Positions 1 through 8,444 of a stretch of 64,000 bases of DNA are shown piece after piece. The notes beneath the pieces are model-generated. The model was given only the letters and a program-made list of their open reading frames with translations, was not told the origin of the DNA and did not search any database. Positions within the stretch are counted from its first letter, which is position 1. Each line of letters starts with the position of its first letter. Made by a program: the position numbers and the translations under genes. This DNA comes from Gaiellasilicea sp035575835 (GTDB taxonomy: Bacteria > Actinomycetota > Thermoleophilia > Gaiellales > Gaiellaceae). The DNA lies in the NCBI GenBank assembly GCA_035575835.1, contig DATLXM010000007.1, forward strand, positions 1 to 64,000, written 5' to 3'.

Positions 1-1946
1 GCGGGATTCCACCGGGTGATCGTGTCGTCGAGCGCGTACTCGACGATCGCCACGGGGGAGGCTTCGATCGCCGCGTGCAGCCGCTCCTCGCTCGAGCGCA
101 GCTTGGCCTCGCGCCGCTCCCGCTCGGTCACGTCGACGCCGACGACGAGCGCGAGCGAGTGGCCATCGGCGTCGACGATCGGAGTCACGGTCCACGAGAT
201 CACCCGCTCGCGGCCGTCTCGGGTGCACCAGTGGGAGATCTGCTCCACCGACTGCGTGCCGGCGAAGGCGGCGGCGACCCCCGTCCGGCCCGCGGCGCGC
301 TCGTCGTCGCGCAGGACGTCGAAGAAGCTGCGCCCGAGCATTTCCTGCTCCGTCCAGCCGATCGTGCGCTCGAAGCTCGTGTTGACCGAGTTGCCGACGA
401 TCGTCCCCTTGGCGTCGACGACGACGAGGAGGCTGGGGGTGCCGTCGGCGAGGGTGCGGAGGAAATCGCGCTCCCGGGCGAGCTCGAGCTCGCGGAGCTT
501 CCGAACGGTCACGTCGAGTCCGCCGCAGATGATGTTGCGGACGTGGCCCTTGTCGTCCAGGAGCGGCGCGGTCGACCAGGCGATCACGAGCTCCTCGCCG
601 CGCGCGTTCACGAACGTGTTCTCGTGCACCGCCGGTGGATGGTCGGGGTTGCCCTCGAACTCCCTCCGAACGCGCTCGCGGTCGGTCTCGGCGATGAACA
701 CCTCCCAGAAGGGGCGCCCGCGAGCCTCCTCCTCGTTTGCGTAGCCGCTCGCGTGGCCGGTCGCGGTGTTGAAGTTGACGATCCGGCCTTCGAGGTCGAG
801 TGACATCAGGAGCGACGGTGCCGTGTTCACGATCGTCTCCAGGAAGTCGACCTGAGCGCGAAGCTCCGCCTGGAGGCGCTCGTTCTCGAGCCAGAGCCCG
901 GCGGCCTCGGCGACCGCGTCCACGAGCTCGGGGTCGTCGGCGAGGGCGGGATCGTGAAGGATCGCAGCGACGCGCTGGCCGTTCCGCGCGACGTAGCGCG
1001 CGAGCCGCGGTCCGCCTTCGTCGTGGAACTCGTTGCCGTCATGCCAGACGTAGATTCCGCGCTCGGGAAGCCAGAAGACGACTTCGAGCGACGGGTCGTG
1101 CAGGGCGCGGGCGAGTGCGTCGCGCAGGCTGGCCCCGCGTCCGAGCGCGAGCAGGAGGTCAGCGACCGCCGAGCGGGCCAGCCGGCTCCGGAGCACTCCG
1201 GCGAGGAAGGCGAACGGAACCATCCCGAACGTGACGAGGAAGACGTAGCCGAGCGGGCGCGCCGCGTCTTCCGAGAACGCTCCCACGACCACCTGGAGGA
1301 CGAGGGTGATCAGGGTCAGCGCTCCGGCGGCCAGCACCGGCCCGAGCACCCGCCGGAGCGCGGTCGTCGCACGCAGGTAGCGCCCGGCGACGATCCGGAG
1401 CAGCAGGGCGAGCAGCGCGAGCGCGAGCAGGTTGAAGGCCCACTGGACGATCGACTGGCCGAGCTCGCTGTCGCCGAGGGCGATCGTGCTCCGGCAGGAG
1501 TCGCAGTTCGGATCGGGCGTCCTCTCGACGAGGCCCATCGAGATCGTCGCGCCGAGCACGAGCGCGTAGGTGAACCAGACGATGATCCGGTCGCGCGCGG
1601 AGGTGAGCCGGCCCTCGGGGAAAGCCAGCAGCAGGTGCGCGAACGCACCGAACGCGAGCTGTCCGAGGATGGAGCCGACCGTGAAGGCCCAGTCGTTGCT
1701 CGACTCCGTCAGCGCCCCCAGGAACCAGATGTAGCCGACGGCGGCGAGGAGGTAGCCGGTGCGGTTCTCGGGCCGCCGCCAGAGCGAGAGCAGGCCGCTC
1801 CCGACGAAGGTCAGCCCGGCCGTGAGCGCGAGCGCGATCGTCGCGGCCTTGTTGTCGTCGTGGTCGCTCGTAAGGACGAGGACGGTGGCGCCGGCTGCGA
1901 GCGCGAGCGCGACGAGCCAGGCGACGACGAGCGCTTTGCCTCTCAT
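1..1946 (-). CDS. Membrane multi-PAS sensor protein, C-terminus beyond window
   Basis: The reading frame is open from ATG 1946 to the left edge (about 648 codons), so the output domain is not seen. The N-terminal ~275 residues hold about eight hydrophobic segments. One loop carries the sequence DPNCDSC, a Cys pair of the kind found in actinobacterial sensor kinases. About 90 residues of GAF-like or linker sequence follow, then at least two PAS domains (roughly 365-480 and 490-605) and the start of a third. Its ATG overlaps the stop codon of the receiver gene as ATGA (1943-1946), so the two are translationally coupled and probably form one signalling unit. A histidine kinase or GGDEF output is expected beyond the edge; which one cannot be decided here. 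Confidence 0.8.
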   Translation of the reverse strand, partial: MRGKALVVAWLVALALAAGATVLVLTSDHDDNKAATIALALTAGLTFVGSGLLSLWRRPENRTGYLLAAVGYIWFLGALTESSNDWAFTVGSILGQLAFGAFAHLLLAFPEGRLTSARDRIIVWFTYALVLGATISMGLVERTPDPNCDSCRSTIALGDSELGQSIVQWAFNLLALALLALLLRIVAGRYLRATTALRRVLGPVLAAGALTLITLVLQVVVGAFSEDAARPLGYVFLVTFGMVPFAFLAGVLRSRLARSAVADLLLALGRGASLRDALARALHDPSLEVVFWLPERGIYVWHDGNEFHDEGGPRLARYVARNGQRVAAILHDPALADDPELVDAVAEAAGLWLENERLQAELRAQVDFLETIVNTAPSLLMSLDLEGRIVNFNTATGHASGYANEEEARGRPFWEVFIAETDRERVRREFEGNPDHPPAVHENTFVNARGEELVIAWSTAPLLDDKGHVRNIICGGLDVTVRKLRELELARERDFLRTLADGTPSLLVVVDAKGTIVGNSVNTSFERTIGWTEQEMLGRSFFDVLRDDERAAGRTGVAAAFAGTQSVEQISHWCTRDGRERVISWTVTPIVDADGHSLALVVGVDVTERERREAKLRSSEERLHAAIEASPVAIVEYALDDTITRWNP

Positions 1947-2296
1947 CCGACGAGCGCGGCGAGGGCGGCCCCGGAGAGCTCCGCCTTCGCGATGAACCCA
2001 CGTGCGCCGCTTTCGGCGATCAGGCCGCCGTAGTCGCAGGCGTCCCGGCTCGAGACGAGCACGATCGCCGGCGAGCTGCCGTTCTGGGTCAGCGCGGCGG
2101 CCACCGCGAATCCGTCCATGTCCGGGAGCTGGACGTCGAGCAGGACGACGTCGGGCCCGAGCCGGTGCACGTCCTCGATCGCGCTCGCCCCGTCGGCGGC
2201 CTCGCCGATCACCTCGAACCCGTCAGCCTCAAGGATCGCCCGCGCCGAGGCACGGAAGCTCGGGTGGTCGTCGACGATCAGGACGGTGGTGGACAC
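1943..2296 (-). CDS. Single-domain response regulator (receiver only)
   Basis: This 117-residue protein is a stand-alone CheY-like receiver. The acidic pair is D9-D10, the phospho-acceptor is D54 in LLDVQLPDMDG, and the conserved Lys lies in GFIAKAEL near residue 102. The chain ends right after the receiver fold with no DNA-binding domain. The start is taken as GTG 2296 because a TACGAT -10 hexamer ends six bases upstream (2303-2308), which fits a leaderless mRNA. The stop overlaps the start of the sensor gene by four bases. It likely receives phosphate from that sensor or from another kinase; the partner is inferred. Confidence 0.85.
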   Translation of the reverse strand: MSTTVLIVDDHPSFRASARAILEADGFEVIGEAADGASAIEDVHRLGPDVVLLDVQLPDMDGFAVAAALTQNGSSPAIVLVSSRDACDYGGLIAESGARGFIAKAELSGAALAALVG

Positions 2297-2302
2297 GGGC
2301 CA

Positions 2303-2308
2303 ATCGTA
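2303..2308 (-). promoter_or_regulatory. -10 element TACGAT of receiver/sensor operon
   Basis: On the minus strand TACGAT lies six bases before GTG 2296, the geometry of a leaderless transcript. A short inverted repeat (CCGGC-AAGT-GCCGG, 2316-2329) just upstream lies in the gap behind the pucR-type gene and could end that transcript. Confidence 0.45.
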
Positions 2309-2351
2309 GGAGACACCGGCAAGTGCCGGAGTGCGGATAGCCGTAGAGTCG

Positions 2352-3809
2352 TCAGGCCGGAAGCTCGACGGGGACGGAGCCCTCGCGGGCGCCGAGCGCC
2401 TGCTTTGCCTTGAGCGCGAGCCAGAGCTCCATTCGCTGGGCCGGATCGTCCGGGTGGCGGCCGGTCTGCTTGCGGAGCTGCTCCATCCGGTAGCGCAGGG
2501 TGTGGCGGTGGACGCCGAGCGCGGTCGCCGCCTCGCTCCAACGACAGCCGGTGTCGAGGAGGGCGGAGAGGGACTCGAGGAGCCACTGGTTCCCGGCGGC
2601 CGGCCCGAGCACGCGCGCCACGAACGCCTCCAGCGAGGCGCCGGGGAGGCTGAGCAGGAGCTCGAGCGAGCCGAGGTCGTGGTAGGAGGCGACGGGCGAG
2701 CCGACCGCGTCGAGAGACGCTCGCGCTTCGAGCAGGCTCCGGCCGAGCCCGCGGCCGGACGCGGGTCGGCCGACCCCGACCCGCGTCCCGGGGACCGACT
2801 CGACGAAAGCCTGCGCGATCGAGAGCGACTCCTCCTCGCTGTCGGTGGCGACGAGGAACGCGGCGCGGTCGCGGCGCGAGGCCGAGAGGTAGCGGGTGCC
2901 GCGCCCGTCGAGCTCACTGGCTGCGGCTTCGCGGACGAGCTGCGTGTCCTCCGTGGTCACGAGCAGGGCGGCGTAGCTTCGCTGCGGGTCGAGCCCGAAC
3001 GCTGCGATCCGCCGCGCGATCTCCCGCTCGTCGAGTCGGTCGTGCTCGAGGTCCTCGAGCAGGTCTCCGGCAAGCCTGAGCTCGGCCGCCGAGACGGCGT
3101 GCCGCCGCGAGAGCTCGAACGCGAGTGCCGTCTGGCCGTGGTGGAGCACGAGCCGGTCGTACTCCGAGAGTGGCCCTCGCGGCTTCCCGGCGCGGAGGAT
3201 CGCGATCGCACCGTCCGCCACGACCGGGAGCTCGAGCACCTCCTCGCAGCTCGCGAGCCGTGCCCCGTGGCGCTCTCCGACGACGCGACCCGTTTCGTCC
3301 ACGAGCGCGAGCGAGCAGCCGACGTGGTCTCCCAGGATCGCGAGCAGCGACGCTGCGCCGCGGCTCTCGAGCACGGCCTCGGCAAGCCGCTCGTGCACCG
3401 CGAGCGCCCGCTCGACCCGGCTCAGCTGCTCGTTCGCGAGCTGGGAGGAGATCGCCTTCGTCAGCGCGATGAACGGAATCTCGTAGGGGACGGTGAGAAC
3501 GGGAAAGCCGAGTCGGTCCGCCTCTGCGAGCAGCGCCGCGGGGGGCTCTGCCCAGCCGAAGCCGACCCCGAAGGCGAGGCCCGCGAGACCGTGGTCTGCG
3601 AGCCGGCGCACGTAATCGCCCTGCGGGCGCGAGAGCTCACCGACGCCGAGGCCCGTCGTGATCAGGAGCTCGCCTCCCTCGAGCCAAGGGGTCGGGTCGG
3701 CGAGCTCCGAGACGTGCACCCAGCCGATCGGGCTGCCGAGCCCCTCGGCGCCTGCGCTCACCTCGAGCGCGAGGCCGGGCAGGGCTGCAATGTCGCTGAC
3801 GGTGAGCAT
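2352..3809 (-). CDS. PucR-family transcriptional regulator
   Basis: The 485-residue protein has the PucR layout: an N-terminal purine-catabolism-type domain (about 5-125, with GWVHVSELADPTPWLEGGEL), a middle GGDEF-like/GAF-like region, and a C-terminal PucR helix-turn-helix near 425-460 (WSEAATALGVHRHTLRYR). Start ATG 3807-3809 matches the family N-terminus. It is divergent from the aminotransferase/Pot transporter operon that begins at 3999. By analogy with other PucR proteins next to catabolic operons, it probably senses an intermediate and controls that operon. A perfect CGACA-TCG-TGTCG repeat in the shared spacer is a candidate binding site. Confidence 0.88.
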   Translation of the reverse strand: MLTVSDIAALPGLALEVSAGAEGLGSPIGWVHVSELADPTPWLEGGELLITTGLGVGELSRPQGDYVRRLADHGLAGLAFGVGFGWAEPPAALLAEADRLGFPVLTVPYEIPFIALTKAISSQLANEQLSRVERALAVHERLAEAVLESRGAASLLAILGDHVGCSLALVDETGRVVGERHGARLASCEEVLELPVVADGAIAILRAGKPRGPLSEYDRLVLHHGQTALAFELSRRHAVSAAELRLAGDLLEDLEHDRLDEREIARRIAAFGLDPQRSYAALLVTTEDTQLVREAAASELDGRGTRYLSASRRDRAAFLVATDSEEESLSIAQAFVESVPGTRVGVGRPASGRGLGRSLLEARASLDAVGSPVASYHDLGSLELLLSLPGASLEAFVARVLGPAAGNQWLLESLSALLDTGCRWSEAATALGVHRHTLRYRMEQLRKQTGRHPDDPAQRMELWLALKAKQALGAREGSVPVELPA

Positions 3810-3915
3810 GCGGAACGCAGCGCCGATTGGACGCGCGGGCCAAGACGCTACTCCTTTCCACCCGGCTGAAGCAAGCTCTCTCGCGATATCGACCCGACGA
3901 ACAGGGCACGATTTG

Positions 3916-3928
3916 CGACATCGTGTCG
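3916..3928. promoter_or_regulatory. Candidate operator, 5-3-5 inverted repeat
   Basis: CGACA-TCG-TGTCG is a perfect dyad in the 189-base spacer between the PucR regulator and gabT, about 35 bases upstream of the gabT -35 element. It is a reasonable regulator site by position; a single short dyad in GC-rich DNA can arise by chance. Confidence 0.3.
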
Positions 3929-3961
3929 AAGCGGGCACGGACAGGGTCGCCCGCCGGTCCA

Positions 3962-3990
3962 TTGCTTCGCACGCCGAGGCGCGAGACAAT
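3962..3990 (+). promoter_or_regulatory. Sigma-70-like promoter of gabT operon
   Basis: TTGCTT (3962-3967) and GACAAT (3985-3990) are separated by exactly 17 bases. ATG 3999 follows eight bases after the -10, so the transcript would be leaderless or nearly so. Confidence 0.5.
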
Positions 3991-3998
3991 CGGCCGCG

Positions 3999-5294
3999 AT
4001 GTCGGTCGACGCAACGTCGGTGGAGGAGCGTGCGGCCTCCCGGCGCGTGGGCGAGGCGCGCGAGCGCTACGTCGCCCGAGGGGTTTCGACCCCCAAGCTC
4101 GTCGTCGCCCGCGCTGCAGGTGCCACCGTCGAGGACGTCGACGGCCGCACGTATCTCGACTTCGCTGGCGGGATCGCCTGCCAGAACACCGGCCACGGCT
4201 ACGAGCCGATCGTCGCGGCGATCCACGAGCAGGTCGACCGCTACCTGCACCAGTGCTTCATGGTCGGCAGCTACGAGCCTTACGTCGAGGTCTGCCGACG
4301 GCTCGCCGAGCTCTCGCCCTGCTCCGGGACGAACCAGAAGTCGATCCTCGTGAACAGCGGCGCCGAGGCAATCGAGAACGCGGTCAAGATCGCCCGCGCG
4401 GCCACGGGCCGGCCGGGCGTCGTCGTCTTCGAGGGCGGCTTCCACGGCCGGACGCTCTTGACGATGACAATGACGAGCAAGGTGCGGCCGTACAAGGCGG
4501 GCTTCGGTCCGTTCGCGCCCGAGGTCTACCGCACTGCGGCCCCCTACCCGTACCGCGGGATCTCCTCCGACGACGCGATCGCCGGGCTCGAGCGCCTGTT
4601 CAAGAGCGAGGTCGACGCCGAGAGCGTCGCCTGCGTCGTGCTCGAGCCGGTCCAGGGCGAAGGCGGCTTCATCCCGATGCCGCCCGACTTCCCGGCGCGG
4701 CTCGCCGAGCTCTGCGCCCGGCACGGGATCCTCTCCGTCGACGACGAGGTTCAGTCCGGGATCGGTCGGACCGGGCCGATGTGGGCGATCGAGCACTACG
4801 ACGGCGTCGAGCCCGATCTCCTCGTCTCGGGCAAGTCGCTCGGCGGGGGGCTTCCGCTCGCTGCGGTCACCGGTCGTGCCGAGTTGATGGACGCGCCCGG
4901 GCCTGGCGCGCTCGGCGGCACGTTCGGCGGTAATCCGGTTGCCTGCGCCGCGGCTGCGGTCGTGCTCGACACGGCCGCGGAGCCCGAGTTCAGGGCGCAG
5001 GGCGAGCGGCTGGGGGAGACGCTGCGGACGTGGCTCGACGAGCTGGCGACCCGCCACGACTCGATCGGCGAGGTACGCGGGCTCGGCTCGATGCTCGCGC
5101 TCGAGCTCCGGGAGCAATCGCCCGAGCTCGCGGGCGCCACGAGCGCGGCCGCGTTCGAGCGGGGCCTGCTCCTGCTCACGTGCGGGATCCACGGCAACGT
5201 GATCCGGCTCCTGCCGCCGCTGACGATCGCCGACGACGAGCTCGCACAGGGCCTCGATCTCCTGGAGGAGTCGCTTGTCGCAGCTGGAGGTTGA
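3999..5294 (+). CDS. gabT: Class III PLP aminotransferase, probable GABA/putrescine-type
   Basis: The 431-residue enzyme is a class III (GabT-like) aminotransferase. Visible motifs are VNSGAEAIENAVKIAR, FEGGFHGRTLL, the VQGEGGF loop, the cofactor Asp motif DDEVQSGIGRTG and the Schiff-base Lys in SGKSLGGGLPL. It should move an omega-amino group (4-aminobutyrate or a related diamine) to 2-oxoglutarate. The first gene of a five-gene operon, it precedes a Pot-type polyamine transporter, which supports a putrescine/GABA role. Length and ends fit the family. Other class III substrates (ornithine, beta-alanine, diaminobutyrate) cannot be excluded. The last 20 bases overlap the next gene. Confidence 0.85.
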   Translation: MSVDATSVEERAASRRVGEARERYVARGVSTPKLVVARAAGATVEDVDGRTYLDFAGGIACQNTGHGYEPIVAAIHEQVDRYLHQCFMVGSYEPYVEVCRRLAELSPCSGTNQKSILVNSGAEAIENAVKIARAATGRPGVVVFEGGFHGRTLLTMTMTSKVRPYKAGFGPFAPEVYRTAAPYPYRGISSDDAIAGLERLFKSEVDAESVACVVLEPVQGEGGFIPMPPDFPARLAELCARHGILSVDDEVQSGIGRTGPMWAIEHYDGVEPDLLVSGKSLGGGLPLAAVTGRAELMDAPGPGALGGTFGGNPVACAAAAVVLDTAAEPEFRAQGERLGETLRTWLDELATRHDSIGEVRGLGSMLALELREQSPELAGATSAAAFERGLLLLTCGIHGNVIRLLPPLTIADDELAQGLDLLEESLVAAGG

Positions 5295-6312
5295 CGTCCG
5301 GGTCGCTGGTCTCCGCAAGAGCTACGGCGACGTGGCCGCGGTGGACGGAGTCGACCTCGAGATCGGACGCGGCGAGTTCTTCACGCTTCTCGGCCCTTCC
5401 GGCTCGGGCAAGACCACGACCCTCCGGATGATCGCGGGCTTCGAGCGGCCGGACTCCGGCACCGTCGAGCTGCGGGGCCGCGACGTCTCGGCGCTGCCTC
5501 CCTACGCACGCGACGTCAACACCGTTTTTCAGGACTACGCCCTCTTCCCACACATGAGCGTGCGCGAGAACGTCGAATACGGCCTCCGCGTCAAGAAGGT
5601 CGCGCGCGCGGAGCGACGGACGCGAGCGGCCGAGGCCCTCGAGCTCGTTCAGCTCGGCGAGCTCGGCGAGCGCAAACCGTCGCAGCTCTCGGGCGGCCAG
5701 CGCCAGCGGGTCGCGCTCGCGCGCGCGATCGTGAACCGACCGCAGGCCCTGCTCCTCGACGAGCCGCTCGGCGCGCTCGACCTGAAGCTGCGCCAGGAGC
5801 TCCAGATCGAGCTGAAGCGGATCCAGCAGGAGCTCGGGATCACCTTCGTCTACGTCACCCACGACCAGGAGGAGGCGCTGACGATGAGCGATCGCCTCGC
5901 GGTCTTCCGGGATGGCAAGATCGAGCAGGTCGGGGCACCCGCGGAGGTGTACGAGCGTCCGTCGAGCGAGTTCATCGCGGGCTTCGTCGGGGTCTCGAAC
6001 GTGCTCGAGCGTGACGGTCGCCGCTTCACGGTGCGGCCGGAGAAGATCCGCCTGCTCGGCGACGGGGAGCACCCGGAGCCGGGCGTCGACGTGGAGGAGG
6101 GCCGGATTCGGGAGGTCGTCTACGTCGGAGCGATCACCCGATATCACGTCGAGCTCGACGCAGGCGGAGAGCTGACAGTGCTGAGCCAGAACCTCGAGAG
6201 CGGTTCGAGCGAGGTGCTGGAGCGAAAGGGAAGCCGCGTCCGGGCCAGTTGGCGTCCGGAGCACGCTTTCACAATCGAAGCAACGACCGGGACGACGGAG
6301 GGAGATCGATGA
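5275..6312 (+). CDS. potA: ABC transporter ATPase, Pot/polyamine type
   Basis: This 345-residue ATPase carries Walker A GPSGSGKTT (about 40-48), the LSGGQRQRVALARA signature, Walker B LLLDEPLGALD and the switch His in THDQEEA. A C-terminal TOBE-like domain spans about 240-345, as in PotA. It energises uptake by the two permeases encoded downstream. The start is TTG 5275, preceded by the strong ribosome site GGAGGAG, and overlaps gabT by 20 bases. Its stop overlaps the start of the binding-protein gene as ATGA. Confidence 0.9.
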   Translation: MSQLEVDVRVAGLRKSYGDVAAVDGVDLEIGRGEFFTLLGPSGSGKTTTLRMIAGFERPDSGTVELRGRDVSALPPYARDVNTVFQDYALFPHMSVRENVEYGLRVKKVARAERRTRAAEALELVQLGELGERKPSQLSGGQRQRVALARAIVNRPQALLLDEPLGALDLKLRQELQIELKRIQQELGITFVYVTHDQEEALTMSDRLAVFRDGKIEQVGAPAEVYERPSSEFIAGFVGVSNVLERDGRRFTVRPEKIRLLGDGEHPEPGVDVEEGRIREVVYVGAITRYHVELDAGGELTVLSQNLESGSSEVLERKGSRVRASWRPEHAFTIEATTGTTEGDR

Positions 6313-7538
6313 AGAAGCGACGATACGGACGCTGGGCGGCAGCACTGCTCGCCACGGGCGTCCTCAGCGTCATGGCCGCGGGCTGCGGCGGTGACGACGA
6401 TGACGACGGGGGCTCTGAGGGCGGCGCGGCGACGACGGCTGCGGAGACCGGAGGCGCTCCCGAGGGGATGCTCCAGACACTCGGTGAGGGCGAGGGCCAG
6501 GTCAACCTGATCGCCTGGGCCGGCTACGTCGAGGACGGCACGACCGATCCGAAGGTCGACTGGGTCTCGGACTTCGAGACGCAGAGCGGCTGCCAGGTCA
6601 ACGTCAAAGTCGGCAATACCTCCGACGAGATGGTGACGTTGATGCGGACGGGCCAGTACGACGGCGTCTCCGCTTCGGGCGACGCGAGCCTCCGGCTCGT
6701 CGCCGCAGGTGACGTCGCCCCGGTCAACACGGACCTGATCGAGAACTACGAGGGCGTGTTCGACGGGCTCAAGGATCAGCCGCACAACACCGTCGACGAC
6801 ATCAACTACGGCGTCCCGCACGGCCGCGGAGCGAACCTGCTCCAGTACCGCACGGACATCGTCAAGCCGGCGCCCGATTCGTGGAGCGTCGTCTGGGACG
6901 AGAACTCGCCGTACAAGGGGAAGGTGACGGCCTACGACAGCCCGATCTACATCGCGGATGCCGCCGTCTATCTGAAGGCGACGCAGCCCGACCTCGGGAT
7001 CGAGGATCCGTACGAGCTCGACGACGAGCAGTTCACCGCGGCCGTCGACCTGCTCAAGGCCCAGCGCGGGATCATCGGCGAGTACTGGTCGGACTACACG
7101 AAGCAGATCGCCGCGTTCACGGGTGGCGAGAGCGCCGTCGGGACGACCTGGCAGGTGATCGTGAACGTGCTCGAAGGCGAGAAGGTGCCGGTCGCCGCGG
7201 TGCTCCCGAAGGAAGGGTCGACGGGGTGGTCCGACACCTGGATGATCTCGTCCAAGGCCGAGAACCCGAACTGCATGTACATGTGGATGAACCACATCAT
7301 CTCGCCGAAGGCGAACGCAGCCGCGACCGAGTACTTCGGCGAGGCGCCTTCGAGCAAGGAGGCATGCGGCTTTACGGCCAACAAGGACCACTGCGCGGCG
7401 TTCCACGCCGACGACGAGGAGTACTTCGACCAGATCTACTACTGGAAGACGCCGCAGGCCGACTGTGGTGACGACCGGGGCGAGGTCTGCAAGGACTACT
7501 CGGAATGGACGCAAGCCTGGACCGAGATCAAGGGCTAG
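6309..7538 (+). CDS. potD: Polyamine-type substrate-binding lipoprotein
   Basis: The 409-residue protein begins with a lipoprotein signal (MKKRRYGRWAAALLATG) and a lipobox AAGC with Cys26 as the lipidation site. A D/G-rich linker follows, then a PotD/PotF-like binding fold. It captures the substrate outside the membrane and delivers it to the permeases. ATG 6309 has a GGAGGGAG ribosome site in the end of the ATPase gene. The substrate is probably putrescine or spermidine by family and context. A stem-loop begins 24 bases after the stop codon and may make this gene more abundant than the permease genes downstream. Confidence 0.88.
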   Translation: MKKRRYGRWAAALLATGVLSVMAAGCGGDDDDDGGSEGGAATTAAETGGAPEGMLQTLGEGEGQVNLIAWAGYVEDGTTDPKVDWVSDFETQSGCQVNVKVGNTSDEMVTLMRTGQYDGVSASGDASLRLVAAGDVAPVNTDLIENYEGVFDGLKDQPHNTVDDINYGVPHGRGANLLQYRTDIVKPAPDSWSVVWDENSPYKGKVTAYDSPIYIADAAVYLKATQPDLGIEDPYELDDEQFTAAVDLLKAQRGIIGEYWSDYTKQIAAFTGGESAVGTTWQVIVNVLEGEKVPVAAVLPKEGSTGWSDTWMISSKAENPNCMYMWMNHIISPKANAAATEYFGEAPSSKEACGFTANKDHCAAFHADDEEYFDQIYYWKTPQADCGDDRGEVCKDYSEWTQAWTEIKG

Positions 7539-7559
7539 CTCATCGCTACGCCTGAAGCA

Positions 7560-8444
7560 GTGAAGGCGCCGCCCCGGGACTCTCCGGGGCGGCGCCTTTC
7601 TTCGTTTCTCCATCGCCATCCTCGGCTGGGGCTCGGCCTGCTCCTGACGCCGCCGCTCTCGTGGCTCCTGCTCGCCTACCTCGGCTCCCTGGCCGTGCTC
7701 TTCGTGGCGGCTTTCTGGCGGCTCGATCCGTTCACGGCGGAGGTCGTCCGCGACTACGGGTTCCAGAACTTCGAGCAGCTCTGGGAGAGCGACGTCTACC
7801 GGGCGATCACCCAGAGGACGGTGTTGATCGCGGCCGCCGTAACCGTCACCGATGCCGTGCTCGCGTTCCCGATCGCCTTCTACATGGCGAAGGTCGCCTC
7901 GCCGCGGACCCGGAACCTGCTCGTCGTCGCGATCCTGCTTCCGCTCTGGGCGAGCTACCTCGTCAAGGTCTACGCCTGGCGGATCATCCTCCAGGAAGAG
8001 GGTGTCCTCAACTGGGCTCTTTCGCCGCTCGGGCTCTCGGGCCCGGGCTTCGGCAACGTCGCGACCTGGCTCGTCTTCTCCTACCTCTGGCTGCCGTTCA
8101 TGATCCTGCCGGTCTACGCCGGGCTCGAGCGGATCCCCTCGTCGCTCCTCGAGGCCTCCGCCGACCTCGGCGCGCGGGGCGGCCGCACGCTGCGGCGGGT
8201 GGTCTTCCCGATGGCGCTCCCGGCGATCGCAGCGGGCTCGATCTTCACCTTCTCGCTCACGCTCGGCGACTACATCACGCCCGCGCTCGTCTCGAGCACT
8301 CAGTTCATCGGCAACGTCGTCTTCATCAACGTCGGCGTCGCCAACAACCTTCCGTTCGCGGCTGCGTTCGCGACCGTGCCCGTCGCGGTGATGGTCGTCT
8401 ACCTGCTCCTCGCTCGGCGCGCAGGGGCCTTCGACAGCCTATGA
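7560..8444 (+). CDS. potB: ABC transporter permease 1, PotB-like
   Basis: The 294-residue membrane protein has about six transmembrane helices and the inner-membrane-component EAA-type loop (SLLEASADLGARGGRTLRRVVFP). It forms half of the transport channel. GTG 7560 is the only ATG, GTG or TTG in frame before the first membrane helix, yet its codons 2-13 are the arms of the strong hairpin at 7563-7598. Either the true start is a non-canonical codon after the hairpin, or initiation at 7560 depends on melting it. The stop overlaps the next start as ATGA (8441-8444). Confidence 0.88.
   Translation: MKAPPRDSPGRRLSSFLHRHPRLGLGLLLTPPLSWLLLAYLGSLAVLFVAAFWRLDPFTAEVVRDYGFQNFEQLWESDVYRAITQRTVLIAAAVTVTDAVLAFPIAFYMAKVASPRTRNLLVVAILLPLWASYLVKVYAWRIILQEEGVLNWALSPLGLSGPGFGNVATWLVFSYLWLPFMILPVYAGLERIPSSLLEASADLGARGGRTLRRVVFPMALPAIAAGSIFTFSLTLGDYITPALVSSTQFIGNVVFINVGVANNLPFAAAFATVPVAVMVVYLLLARRAGAFDSL
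7563..7598 (+). terminator. Perfect 15-bp stem-loop, terminator/attenuator between potD and potB
   Basis: AAGGCGCCGCCCCGG (7563-7577) pairs perfectly with CCGGGGCGGCGCCTT (7584-7598) around a six-base loop, followed by TCTTCGTTT. This is the shape of an intrinsic terminator. It sits inside the first codons of the permease frame if that gene starts at GTG 7560. It would reduce read-through from the binding-protein gene and could also hide the permease start. Confidence 0.7.
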
